From JBBRMW01 sp038239365 (GTDB taxonomy: Bacteria > Chloroflexota > Anaerolineae > Aggregatilineales > UBA2796): a stretch of DNA of 15,045 bases. Position 1 is the first letter of the stretch. The number at the start of each line of letters is the position of its first letter. A program made the translations under genes and the position numbers. The notes under the pieces were generated by a model. It was given only the letters and a program-made list of their open reading frames with translations. It was not told the origin of the DNA and did no database searches. The stretch spans positions 1 through 15,045 of the forward strand of contig JBBSEU010000130.1 of NCBI GenBank assembly GCA_038239365.1, written 5' to 3'. Below are positions 6,349 through 14,166 of the stretch, in pieces.

Positions 6349-7126
6349 GTCGCACGCCGCCCGTTTTGCCGGAAAAATTGCACTGGTCACAGGCAGCGGG
6401 CGTGGCATTGGCAAGGCGATTGCTCTCCGCTTTGCCGCTGAGGGCGCGGATGTGATCGTGAACTTTTTTCGTAACCGCGAACCCGCCGAAGAAACCGCCA
6501 ATGCGATTCGCGCATTAGGCCGCCGTGCCGAAGTGATTCGCGCTGATGTGGGCGATGAAGCCGATCTTGAAACGCTGTTCAAAACCGTAGAGATGACCTT
6601 CGGCGGACTCGATATTCTGATCAACAACGCCGCGTCAGGCTATAACCGTTCGGTCATGGAGCAGCGGGTTAAAGGCTGGGACTGGACGATGAACATCAAC
6701 GCGCGGGCGGCACTTTTTGGGGCACAGAACGCCGCGCCCTTGATGCAGAAACGTGGCGGCGGCGCGATTGTCAACATTTCAAGTATTGGGGCGAATCGTG
6801 TACTGCCTGAGTATGTGGTGGTGGGCGCATCAAAGGCCGCGCTCGAAGCCGTGACGCGCTATCTGGCCGTCGAACTAGCCGCAATGGGGATCGCCGTGAA
6901 TGCAGTGTCGGCGGGCGTGGTTGAAACAGATGCGCTGTTGCACTTTTCGCAAATGCGCGCCGAACTTGGCGAACGGCTGGATACGGCTCGAACACGTACC
7001 CCCGCCGGGCGCATCGTGACGGTGGAGGATGTGGCGGCGGCAGTCGCTTTTTTGTGCAGCCCCGATGCAGCCATGATTCGCGGACAGGTCTTGCTGGTAG
7101 ATGGCGGCTTCACGCTGACGTTGTAG
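6341..7126 (+). CDS. fabL: Enoyl-[acyl-carrier-protein] reductase, FabL type
   Basis: A 261-residue short-chain dehydrogenase. The nucleotide-binding motif TGSGRGIG is at 17-24 and NNAASG at 95-100. The catalytic Tyr158 and Lys165 are separated by six residues (YVVVGASK). The Y-x6-K spacing is the mark of enoyl-ACP reductases, whereas 3-ketoacyl-ACP reductases (FabG) have Y-x3-K. The stretch GWDWTMNINA (112-121), then SKAALEAVTRYLAVEL, NAVSAG, TDALLHF, RTPAGR and MIRGQ...VDGG, closely follows Bacillus FabL as I recall it. It would perform the last reduction of each fatty-acid elongation round using NADPH. The start ATG overlaps the preceding gene by 8 bases, with no other fab gene beside it. 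The 3' end overlaps the oppositely oriented yfhO-like gene by 17 bases. Confidence 0.88.
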   Translation: MTESHAARFAGKIALVTGSGRGIGKAIALRFAAEGADVIVNFFRNREPAEETANAIRALGRRAEVIRADVGDEADLETLFKTVEMTFGGLDILINNAASGYNRSVMEQRVKGWDWTMNINARAALFGAQNAAPLMQKRGGGAIVNISSIGANRVLPEYVVVGASKAALEAVTRYLAVELAAMGIAVNAVSAGVVETDALLHFSQMRAELGERLDTARTRTPAGRIVTVEDVAAAVAFLCSPDAAMIRGQVLLVDGGFTLTL

Positions 7127-9584
7127 GACGTTTCTGGTAACGTCTGGTGAACACAATCAAAACTAATCCGGTAATCATACTTGCCAGTGAAATGATCGTC
7201 CCTGTCTTGAAAGAGTCCGGGGCATAGTAAAACTCGATATGGTTATCGCCCGGCTGCAAGGGAATCGCGCTGAACGCATAATTCGCACGATAAACCGGCT
7301 GGGGAATGCCGTTCACGGTGGCCTTCCAACCTGGATAATAGGTTTTGGCAAGCACCACATAACCCGGCTGAACCCGCCCACCCGCATCCAACACGATTCG
7401 GGTTGCTGCTTCCGATACGATCTTCAGTGTATTCGGCTCATCCTGTACCGTGCCCACCAAATTACTCTGTGCTGCGGTATGCGATTGAATAATCACGGTT
7501 TTTGAAAGATCAAGTCCTGGTTGTTCCAGAAAAGCCAGCGATTCCTCATCTGAATGCGTGAACACGGCGTTCACCACTGCATGATACTTCGATAGCGCAT
7601 TGTTATATTTCATCAGGGCATAACCCGGTCCGGTAGTGACCAGTGTAAACATGCCGTTGTAGGTGTCAAGCTCATAAGTAATGATCGAGTCGATGCCAAA
7701 CAGCTTTAGCCCAAGTTCGTTGACACGATTGACGCCATGTTCCGGCCACGTCGTATCAAACATCCGACTCGAAAGGCGATCATAATATTGAACATCAACT
7801 GCATCGTAGCTGCCTGTAATTGCCAGTTTGTAGACCATATTCAGATCGGGCGGCAGCAGGTGATTGCTCATCACCAAAAGCTGCTGACCCGCCGTACTCT
7901 TTTGAATTTCCTGGATAGCCGGCGTCACCGGGTAAAAAAAGCGATCTTCACTGGTTGGGTTGTAATCTTTCAGCAGCATTCCACTTTGAAAAAAGACGAT
8001 GAACAACGCCGTGCCAGCCAGCCCGGAACGTAACCAATTGTGGCGGGCAATCCACAGCAAAGCGACGACTGCGATCCCAATGCCACAGCTTACGGTTATC
8101 GTGGTAATATGCGTTGTTAGTACGTCGGCATGGCTTAAAATGGCGTCTGCGTCGTAGCCAGCCGGACTGTATTTTCTCACGAATTGATATGCCCCATATG
8201 CGCCAATCGAAAGCAATGTCAAACCTAACGCTGCTGTCATTAATGCTCGAGGCAGCGCCCTTCTAACTTTGCCCGTAAACTCCAGCAGATGATTGAGCGT
8301 GAAAGCCGCACAACAACTCAGGGCAAACAGCCAGATAGGAACACTGCGCCCATAAAAGCTGAACGATACACCGGGGATGATGTTAAAAATAGACTTCAAT
8401 CCGAACAGATTCCCCGCATAGATCAGCCAAACCAGCGCCACCCCACCAAAAAACGCGAAATATCGACGATATTGATTGCCTCGGAAAAATAAAACCCCCG
8501 TTACGCTTAAAAACAGGCACATACCATTCAGGTACGCATCATTAATTTCGTTGTAATTGTAAACGCGCCCGATCAAATTTATGGTGCGTGCATCACCGGG
8601 ACTGCCCAGCAGATTGGGATATAACGATAGCGGCCACCAATCACTCGATGCGGCTGATTGCCAGATCGGTCCGCGGTGTTCATTCGGGCTGTTCGATAGA
8701 TATTCTAGAAATGGCAGGATTTGTATCGCAGCCAAACCAGCCGCCAGCAATCCGACAGCACTGAAATAGACGGCTAGGCGCAGCACTTTCCAAAGTGCGG
8801 CACGCCCAAACCTTGCACCACGCCACAGCCCAATCAACCTAAACAGGACGTACAGCGCGATCAGTAAAAAGCAAAAATAAAAAGTTTCAGGTTGTCCGGT
8901 CAACAAACCTACTAATAAACTGGCGCAGAACCCTACCAGTGATGCGACGATCACCGGTTCAGAGACGTGAAACATATGGATCGATGCGTGCTCAACTCGG
9001 CTGAATATCCGTTCGGCAAAAAATAAACAGGCGGGAAGCATCACCGTCACCCCGGCGTTGATCCAATCCAGCCAGACGATATTGTGTCCCGCAAACATGA
9101 AGGCAAAACCACCGAGCAGCGCCGGAATTTGCCGCAATCCGAGTTCTTTAAGGAACAAGAACGTGAAAAACCCGATGCCGAACAACTTCATAAATGCGGA
9201 GAGTAGCAGCGCCCACTTGAATGGCAATACGTAAAACGGCAAGCTGAAAATCGAAAACACTGCCGATTGATAATTTGCCAGATGTGGCACGCCATTCGCG
9301 TTGTATGGATTCCAGAGCGGAATCTTGCCCTGGCTGAGCATCTCACGGTTGAACATCAACCAGGGTTCGTGCTGCTCAAAGGTATCGAAGTACAACGTGT
9401 TTTGCGGGCGATAATTTTGCGTCAGGCTCGACAGCACAAATATCTGAGTCATATCTGCCCCGGAATAAACGTGGTCTTGAATTTTCGATAATGGGGTACT
9501 CAGAAAGATGAGGATAGCCGCCGAAATCGTGATTGCTCCCCAGAGCGTATCACGCAAAACTGGATGAGTTCTGGTGATTTTCAA
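7110..9584 (-). CDS. YfhO-family polytopic membrane protein
   Basis: An 824-residue protein with many hydrophobic helices across roughly residues 13-520 and another near the C-terminus (about 795-815), separated by a soluble domain. Family features are GKIPLWNPYNANGVPHLANYQS (about 86-107) and, near the end, the YfhO signature YYPGWKATVNG followed by PLQPGDNHIEFYYAPDSF. YfhO proteins are integral membrane proteins of the GT-C-like type. In Bacillus and Listeria relatives they add sugars to lipoteichoic acid. The role in this organism is inferred to be cell-surface glycosylation. The start is TTG at 9584, supported by AGAAGG about 9 bases upstream and by the first transmembrane helix beginning at residue 13. 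No polyprenyl sugar genes adjoin it. Confidence 0.88.
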   Translation of the reverse strand: MKITRTHPVLRDTLWGAITISAAILIFLSTPLSKIQDHVYSGADMTQIFVLSSLTQNYRPQNTLYFDTFEQHEPWLMFNREMLSQGKIPLWNPYNANGVPHLANYQSAVFSIFSLPFYVLPFKWALLLSAFMKLFGIGFFTFLFLKELGLRQIPALLGGFAFMFAGHNIVWLDWINAGVTVMLPACLFFAERIFSRVEHASIHMFHVSEPVIVASLVGFCASLLVGLLTGQPETFYFCFLLIALYVLFRLIGLWRGARFGRAALWKVLRLAVYFSAVGLLAAGLAAIQILPFLEYLSNSPNEHRGPIWQSAASSDWWPLSLYPNLLGSPGDARTINLIGRVYNYNEINDAYLNGMCLFLSVTGVLFFRGNQYRRYFAFFGGVALVWLIYAGNLFGLKSIFNIIPGVSFSFYGRSVPIWLFALSCCAAFTLNHLLEFTGKVRRALPRALMTAALGLTLLSIGAYGAYQFVRKYSPAGYDADAILSHADVLTTHITTITVSCGIGIAVVALLWIARHNWLRSGLAGTALFIVFFQSGMLLKDYNPTSEDRFFYPVTPAIQEIQKSTAGQQLLVMSNHLLPPDLNMVYKLAITGSYDAVDVQYYDRLSSRMFDTTWPEHGVNRVNELGLKLFGIDSIITYELDTYNGMFTLVTTGPGYALMKYNNALSKYHAVVNAVFTHSDEESLAFLEQPGLDLSKTVIIQSHTAAQSNLVGTVQDEPNTLKIVSEAATRIVLDAGGRVQPGYVVLAKTYYPGWKATVNGIPQPVYRANYAFSAIPLQPGDNHIEFYYAPDSFKTGTIISLASMITGLVLIVFTRRYQKRPTTSA

Positions 9585-9660
9585 CGATCTTACCTTCTGT
9601 ATCAGATTACTTTATTCACGGAGAAAGTTTGCTGGTGGGCAGAGAGGCCGCGCTGACGTT

Positions 9661-10059
9661 CTATACGCGCCAATCTTCCCTTTGAACTGGCAGTGCATCA
9701 AAATCGGCATCACTACTCACGAGAACCGCGTTGTATCGCATTGCCAGTGCAGCGAGCAGCAAATCAGGATCGCCTAGCTGTTTGCCTTTACGCCGCGCTT
9801 CCGCCCAGAACTGAGCAGCCTGCTCCCAATCGGTGTCAACCAATGACAAACGTTCAAATAATGGCATAATTGTTTGTCTAAAATATCTTAGTTTTACGGT
9901 TGCTCCACGCCAAAGCAAGCCCCGCAAAATTTCATAATAGACAGAATCACCAATCGCCAGCGTGTTCCCTTGCCTGCGCCGGGTGGTTACATGCTGAACC
10001 AGATCGGTTTGCTGTGCCATAAAGTCGGATAATACATTTGTGTCCAGCAAGTAGATCAA
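9661..10059 (-). CDS. vapC: PIN-domain ribonuclease toxin, VapC family
   Basis: A 132-residue PIN-domain protein of normal VapC length. The acidic metal-binding residues are in place: Asp6 in YLLDTNVLSD, Glu43 in YYEILRGL, Asp97 and Asp99 in GDPDLLLAALA, and an Asp in LVSSDADFD (115-121). VapC toxins are Mg-dependent endoribonucleases that stop translation, commonly by cutting initiator tRNA or the 23S sarcin-ricin loop; the target here is unknown. The start is TTG, directly after the antitoxin TAA (TAATTG), with AAAAGG inside the antitoxin gene about 8 bases upstream, so translation is probably coupled to the antitoxin. All four acidic positions survive, so the toxin should be functional. 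Confidence 0.9.
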   Translation of the reverse strand: MIYLLDTNVLSDFMAQQTDLVQHVTTRRRQGNTLAIGDSVYYEILRGLLWRGATVKLRYFRQTIMPLFERLSLVDTDWEQAAQFWAEARRKGKQLGDPDLLLAALAMRYNAVLVSSDADFDALPVQREDWRV

Positions 10060-10290
10060 TTAGATGCCTTTTGTAGATGGCGGGCTTTTGGTACGAATGG
10101 CATCCAAAATTTCCTGCTTTTCTTCTTCAGTCGAATCTCCCCAAAACGCGGTTAATATTTCGTCAATTCGGGACCAGGCTTCGTCAACAGCACGCTGCTG
10201 CGCTTCACGCTCCGCAATCTTTGCCTTGAGTTGCGTCAACTCGTCCGGTGGCAAATGATCAACTGCCGTCAATAAATCATCCAGAGTCAT
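10060..10290 (-). CDS. Antitoxin partner of VapC
   Basis: A 76-residue, charged, mainly helical protein (MTLDDLLTAVDHLPPDELTQLKAKIAE...) directly upstream of the PIN toxin. Size, acidic/helical composition and position are those of an antitoxin of the VapB type. The helix-rich DDLLTAVDHLPPDEL start resembles small PIN-associated antitoxins, but I see no clear AbrB or ribbon-helix-helix DNA-binding motif. The ATG at 10290 is preferred over the in-frame TTG at 10299. GAGG lies about 10 bases before the ATG but only 1 base before the TTG. A palindromic ttgatcaa (10292-10299) sits just before the ATG and could be an operator, but that is speculative. Confidence 0.78.
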   Translation of the reverse strand: MTLDDLLTAVDHLPPDELTQLKAKIAEREAQQRAVDEAWSRIDEILTAFWGDSTEEEKQEILDAIRTKSPPSTKGI

Positions 10291-10327
10291 ATTGATCAAG
10301 CCTCATTCCACACACAACAGCACATCA

Positions 10328-10333
10328 ATTATA
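10328..10333 (-). promoter_or_regulatory. -10 box of the antitoxin-toxin pair
   Basis: A perfect TATAAT on the minus strand lies immediately downstream of the pfkB-family stop codon and about 38 bases before the antitoxin ATG. No good -35 hexamer is seen at 17 bases; the nearest (TTGGCA) is only 12 bases away. It would let the pair be expressed independently of the sugar operon upstream. Confidence 0.5.
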
Positions 10334-10336
10334 TCG

Positions 10337-11455
10337 CTAACTTCCTGCCAAAATATATTTCTTGTGCGGCCACCCCGCCTCGATGCGCGCCATCGTCTCA
10401 GCCCACGATCTGACCCCGCTGGTTGCGTCTGCCACTTCAACATTGCACGCCCCTACCGCACACGCAAATTGCACCGTTTCTTGTGGCGACAAATCCCTTA
10501 ACAGTGCGCTCAAAAAGCCGCCGTAGGCCGAATCGCCCGCGCCAGTTGTGCCCATCACCTCAACCTCGAACGCAGGTGAATATACTTCCGCTTCTGCCCA
10601 GATTGCCGTATCAATAATTCCCAATTGGCTCAAACGCTCAACTGTGCCGCATTGCACGTACATTCCCATCTCACCCAGCTTGAAACCCGCGACGCTCACA
10701 CCCATCGCCAGCAGTTCAGCGGCCAGATCGTGTAAATAAGTCATGCTCAGATGATCCAGCACATGCCCGCGCCACGTCTCATAATCCGCACGTCGCAGCA
10801 TGAACAGTATTTCCTCGATGCTTGGCAGAAAAATATCGACATACGGCAAGGTACGTCGCAACAGTTTCACCCAATTCACCTGACCGCCCGGCCCATTCGG
10901 ATCGGGCAGCGTCATATCCAATGCCGTGACGACTCCGGTTGTTTTCGCCCGATTGAAAATTGCTTCAACTTCCGCGCCGTCATCGATCATCAGACGTGGC
11001 AGCAGTGGCGGATAGCCCAGGTAAAATATTTTGGCTGCTTCTAATGTGCCAAAGTCAATATTTTCGAGGCCAAAGGTGCCGTTGATCCCCGGACAATGCA
11101 AAAATGTTCGATCTGCCCGTTCGGGCGCAAGCACCACCGTATACGAGCTTTGCTTGCCCGCCTGCACCCGAATCGACTCGCTCAGGGAAAGATCGCGGGC
11201 GTTCACGAAATCGAGGATCGCCCGCCCGATCAAATCATCGCCTACAGTTGCCATCAAACGCACATTCGCGCCCAGCCGATGCAATGCCAACCCCACATTG
11301 GAAACTGCCCCGCCTGTCGAAATATCCAGCGGGCCGGTTTCGATCAAATGTCCTGGTCGCGCCAGTGCCGCCTGTGACACATGCTCCATGTGTGGCAGCA
11401 TATCAAGGCACAAATGCCCGCTCACGATCACATCAATCGGTCTCTCGTTTAACAT
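10337..11455 (-). CDS. PfkB-family carbohydrate kinase
   Basis: A 372-residue kinase of the ribokinase/PfkB superfamily. The N-terminal sugar-binding motif is TGGAVSNVGLAL (47-58). The anion-hole/catalytic signature GTTGAGDSAYGGFL is at 302-315, with Asp308 the likely base. These enzymes phosphorylate sugars (ribose, fructose, 2-keto-3-deoxygluconate and others) with ATP in the cytoplasm. It is somewhat longer than the typical 300-330 residues because of extra sequence about 220-250. It is the last gene of the sugar operon, after the lyxose isomerase, so a ketose such as D-xylulose or D-fructose is a reasonable substrate, but this is inference. The ATG at 11455 has an AGG about 6 bases upstream. 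The substrate cannot be read from the sequence. Confidence 0.9.
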   Translation of the reverse strand: MLNERPIDVIVSGHLCLDMLPHMEHVSQAALARPGHLIETGPLDISTGGAVSNVGLALHRLGANVRLMATVGDDLIGRAILDFVNARDLSLSESIRVQAGKQSSYTVVLAPERADRTFLHCPGINGTFGLENIDFGTLEAAKIFYLGYPPLLPRLMIDDGAEVEAIFNRAKTTGVVTALDMTLPDPNGPGGQVNWVKLLRRTLPYVDIFLPSIEEILFMLRRADYETWRGHVLDHLSMTYLHDLAAELLAMGVSVAGFKLGEMGMYVQCGTVERLSQLGIIDTAIWAEAEVYSPAFEVEVMGTTGAGDSAYGGFLSALLRDLSPQETVQFACAVGACNVEVADATSGVRSWAETMARIEAGWPHKKYILAGS

Positions 11456-11471
11456 GATGGCCTGTCTGACT

Positions 11472-11507
11472 CCCCTCGCTGTAAACGGAGAGGGGCTGAG
11501 GGTGAGG
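11472..11507. repeat. REP-like palindromic intergenic repeat
   Basis: Between the isomerase and kinase genes, cccctc (11472-11477) pairs with gagggg (11490-11495) around a 12-base loop, followed by ctgagggtgaggtc. This CCCTCACCCTCAGCCCCTCTCC-type arrangement (read on the minus strand) is a form I associate with dispersed small palindromic repeats in many bacterial genomes, including Chloroflexota. Only one copy is in the window, so repetition is not shown here. Confidence 0.5.
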
Positions 11508-12059
11508 TCAACTACCCGTTACCACTGGCGCGCGCCGAATTTCTTTATCAGTGAATAGATCGTTTTCATCGGTGCTGCGCGTGCTGAATTCCGAGACCAC
11601 CGCGCCTTCCGCGCCGCCTTGAAACCAGTGCCACGTTTCCGGGTAAATGGTGTACTGTTCGCCCGGCGTCAACACAATTTCATGCCAGACCGTATAGGTA
11701 TTTTCACGGCCTTTGGGCGGTTTGGCCTTCGGGTTGGGCGTGGGTTCGCCCGTCACGTACAAGTACACCGTCCCCATTCGGCAGCGGAACGTTTCCTCTT
11801 TGCCGGGTTGACCATTGACGGGTGGGTGAAAATGTTCCGGGCAGGTTTGTCCCGGCAGCAACACCAATTCTTTCGCGCACACTCGTTCCGTGTTGATGTA
11901 CGTCACCAGCGCCAATCCGGTTTGCTCGAACTCGCCCAAACCCAGATCAGTGATCTCGATCTTTTCGGCTTCTTGTGGCGTCAGGATCAACCCTGCCCGA
12001 TCCAAATATTCCTTTGCCCGTCGCTGATACTCTGTAAGTTGATCTTTCGTAATTGCCAT
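11508..12059 (-). CDS. D-lyxose ketol-isomerase (cupin fold)
   Basis: A 183-residue cupin closely resembling characterised D-lyxose isomerases such as Bacillus YdaE. Shared landmarks are LGLGEFEQTGLALVTYINTERVCAKELVLLPGQTCPEHFHPPV, KEETFRCR, YTVWHEI, the ETWHWFQGG segment and SEFSTRSTDENDLFTD. The metal ligands expected in the family are His76, His78, Glu89 and His144, all present. The enzyme interconverts D-lyxose and D-xylulose using Mn2+. Some members also act on D-mannose/D-fructose or L-ribose/L-ribulose. The ATG start is preceded by GAGG 7 bases upstream. It sits between the Gfo/Idh oxidoreductase and the PfkB kinase genes, which fits an isomerise-then-phosphorylate route. Confidence 0.9.
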   Translation of the reverse strand: MAITKDQLTEYQRRAKEYLDRAGLILTPQEAEKIEITDLGLGEFEQTGLALVTYINTERVCAKELVLLPGQTCPEHFHPPVNGQPGKEETFRCRMGTVYLYVTGEPTPNPKAKPPKGRENTYTVWHEIVLTPGEQYTIYPETWHWFQGGAEGAVVSEFSTRSTDENDLFTDKEIRRAPVVTGS

Positions 12060-12090
12060 CTTTGAACCTCGTTTGCTAGTTGATTTATTA

Positions 12091-12116
12091 CACCTGCATC
12101 ACCTGCTATGCAGGTG
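12091..12116 (-). repeat. Intergenic hairpin between oxidoreductase and isomerase genes
   Basis: cacctgca (12091-12098) pairs with tgcaggtg (12109-12116), an 8-bp stem around a 10-base loop that spans the oxidoreductase stop codon. A second cacctgc copy at 12100-12106 offers an alternative pairing. There is no U tract, so it more likely affects mRNA stability or processing than it terminates transcription. Confidence 0.4.
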
Positions 12117-13269
12117 GGATCGTGACCACGTTCCCCTGTTTGCCTGACTCAAGTGCCGCGGTCAGGATTTTGTGATGTAAATGCGTTTCCTGCGGTGTTG
12201 CACAGTAAAACGGCTGTTTCATGCCGCCCCGTCCGTTTGTCAGTTCATCGCAAAAGGCTGCCCACATTTGCAGAATCGCGTCCGAAAACCCGAACTCGAA
12301 AATTCCGCCTGTGATCGTTGGATAAGCCGTTTCGTAACCCAAATCTGTGCTGCGCCATGCCTGTTCGCTGCCCGAAACGTAGTCCATTGTGCGGAGCGTT
12401 TTCGGGTATTTTGTCGAAAATTCGACACTGAAGTGCGTCCCCAGAATTTTGAGATACCAGGTGTTCGTTTCGCCGGGCGCAATCCGATGCGTTTGAATAT
12501 ACATCGGGAACTGCTGATCGATTGTTTGCACTTCGCAGGCCAGCGTCGCGTTATCCCACGTTTCACACGGCACAAGTACGCCATCCGCGTTGTAGCGTTG
12601 GCGCACGATATTGCTAAGCATCGCCCGCACGTTTTGGGGCATCCAACCGACGCGCAAAGGAATATGCAGCGGGTGCAAACCAAGATCGCCCATGCAGCCG
12701 TATTCGCCGTTGAACTCAATCATGCGTTTCCAGTTGATCTTCTTGTTCGGGTCAATATCACTGCTGTGCAGCAAGCCCGCCCATACTTCAAGGATCGTGC
12801 CGAAACGGCCCTCATTGATGTATTTGAGGATGCGCTGCGCCGCTGGCAAAAATGGAAACTCCGATGAACAGGCGACAGTCACATTTGGGTGCTGCTCAAT
12901 CACATTCAGAATTTGCTGGTTATGTTCCAGATCGATCCCGAACGGCTTTTCGCCAAACAGGTGCTTGCCTGCCTGGATAATATCTGTGTAGAACTGCCGA
13001 TGTAAATTGTGCGGCACCGCGCAGTAGATGGCGTCCACCTCGTCGCTGTTCAACAGATCGTGATAATCTGTGGTCTTGACCTTTATCGACTCGAAGTTCG
13101 CCTCCCACCAATCGAACAACTTCTCATTCGAGTCACAAATGGCGGTGATACGCGGCACATAATCCAGATCGAGCAAATGGCACCAGCGTGCCGCCGCGCT
13201 GCCAAATTCGCGCCCCATCAAGCCCAGCCCAATAATCCCGAATCGCAGTTCTTTTCGTGCGCGCGGCAT
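12106..13269 (-). CDS. Gfo/Idh/MocA-family NAD(P)-dependent oxidoreductase
   Basis: A 387-residue two-domain dehydrogenase. The Rossmann motif GIIGLGLMG is at 11-19. The family signature EKPF with the conserved Lys108 is at 107-110, and the second catalytic segment GDLGLHPLHIP, with Asp195 and His199, is at 194-204. Members oxidise sugars, inositols or sugar derivatives; the C-terminal beta-sheet domain sets specificity. I cannot name the substrate. Several conserved aromatic residues in the C-terminal half (for example in WKRMIEF and WYLKILG) are typical of sugar-dehydrogenase members. The ATG at 13269 lies 3 bases after the aldolase stop, so the two genes are tightly coupled in the sugar operon. 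Confidence 0.9.
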   Translation of the reverse strand: MPRARKELRFGIIGLGLMGREFGSAAARWCHLLDLDYVPRITAICDSNEKLFDWWEANFESIKVKTTDYHDLLNSDEVDAIYCAVPHNLHRQFYTDIIQAGKHLFGEKPFGIDLEHNQQILNVIEQHPNVTVACSSEFPFLPAAQRILKYINEGRFGTILEVWAGLLHSSDIDPNKKINWKRMIEFNGEYGCMGDLGLHPLHIPLRVGWMPQNVRAMLSNIVRQRYNADGVLVPCETWDNATLACEVQTIDQQFPMYIQTHRIAPGETNTWYLKILGTHFSVEFSTKYPKTLRTMDYVSGSEQAWRSTDLGYETAYPTITGGIFEFGFSDAILQMWAAFCDELTNGRGGMKQPFYCATPQETHLHHKILTAALESGKQGNVVTIPPA

Positions 13270-13272
13270 GGG

Positions 13273-14106
13273 TCACATCTCCAGGTATTTCAGCGCCTGC
13301 TCAGGCGTTGCGCCGTCATGCACAACCGCCATGAATGCACGCGTGATGGCTGCTGGTTTCGGGTGCTGAATCACGTTGCGACCATAGACGATCCCTTTTG
13401 CGCCCTGCTGCATCAGATCGTAAGTGCGCTGCATGATCTCCGCTTCGGGTGCTTTGCCGCCACCGCGTACCAGCACCGGCACATCACCCGCGATCTCGAT
13501 CACCTGATGATATTGGCTTACATCATCGCACGGATCGGCCTTGATAATATCCGCACCCAACTCCACTGCTTGTCGCACCAACGGCAAAATCTTATCCAGA
13601 TCGCCATCGACCATGTAGCCGCCCGCCTTAGCATTATCTTTCATTACCAGCGGTTCGATCATCAGCGGCATTCCGTAGCGTTCGCATTGTGGCTTAAGCG
13701 TACAGATGTTGGCGATACACTGCCGTAAAACGTCCGGTTGTTCGGGCAGCATCAGCAGATTCACGACCACACACGCCGCATCAAGCCGCAACGCCTGTTC
13801 AACGGCATCGTTGATGATCTGACTGAATAAAACGTTCGGTAGTTTCGAGTGATAAACATTGGCGACATCCGTTCGCAAAACCAATGAGGGTTTCGTTTTG
13901 CCGGGAATACTTTGCAGCAGCGCCGCCTGACCAATCGTGAGTTGAATCGCATCGGGGTTTGCTTCAACAAGCGCCTTCACAACGCTTTTCATATTTTCAA
14001 TGCTGCCCAAAAAGCCGCGTTCACCAAAGAAGCCGTGATCAATCGCCACATCGAAGCAGTGACCATCGGCGGCAAAAAGTCGGTTAAACCGTGCAGTGTT
14101 GTTCAA
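13273..14106 (-). CDS. Class I aldolase, DeoC/LacD/FbaB-like family
   Basis: A 277-residue TIM-barrel aldolase of the DeoC/LacD/FbaB superfamily. The active-site strands are visible: FDVAIDHGFF (18-27), VVVNLLM, GADIIKADPCDD with Lys189 as the probable Schiff-base lysine, PVLVRGGGK (210-218) and GAKGIVYGRNVIQH (235-248). Related enzymes cleave fructose-1,6-bisphosphate, tagatose-1,6-bisphosphate or the phosphorylated AI-2 signal (LsrF). With a kinase and a ketol-isomerase in the same operon, cleavage of a ketose phosphate is the likely role. The start is TTG at 14106 with AGGAA about 10 bases upstream. This start puts the conserved DHG motif at residue 23, as in homologues. Confidence 0.85.
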   Translation of the reverse strand: MNNTARFNRLFAADGHCFDVAIDHGFFGERGFLGSIENMKSVVKALVEANPDAIQLTIGQAALLQSIPGKTKPSLVLRTDVANVYHSKLPNVLFSQIINDAVEQALRLDAACVVVNLLMLPEQPDVLRQCIANICTLKPQCERYGMPLMIEPLVMKDNAKAGGYMVDGDLDKILPLVRQAVELGADIIKADPCDDVSQYHQVIEIAGDVPVLVRGGGKAPEAEIMQRTYDLMQQGAKGIVYGRNVIQHPKPAAITRAFMAVVHDGATPEQALKYLEM

Positions 14107-14129
14107 TTATAAACAGTTCCTTGGGTAGT

Positions 14130-14151
14130 GGGGCGCGACAATCCGCGCCCC
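14130..14151 (-). repeat. GC-rich hairpin between binding-protein and aldolase genes
   Basis: ggggcgcg (14130-14137) pairs perfectly with cgcgcccc (14144-14151) across a 6-base loop. It lies 15 bases beyond the binding-protein stop and has no following U tract. Such hairpins after a solute-binding-protein gene can stabilise its mRNA and reduce expression of the downstream genes. Confidence 0.5.
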
Positions 14152-14166
14152 GAAGGTTAAGATGAA

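Noticed and set aside
7126..7150. acgtt/aacgt inverted repeat as a bidirectional terminator after fabL
   Set aside because: The stem is only 5 bp and lies inside the opposing yfhO-like gene; too weak to support.
12181..13728. Long plus-strand open frames opposite the oxidoreductase and aldolase genes
   Set aside because: The minus-strand genes carry clear catalytic motifs; the opposite frames are Arg/His-rich, as expected of shadows.
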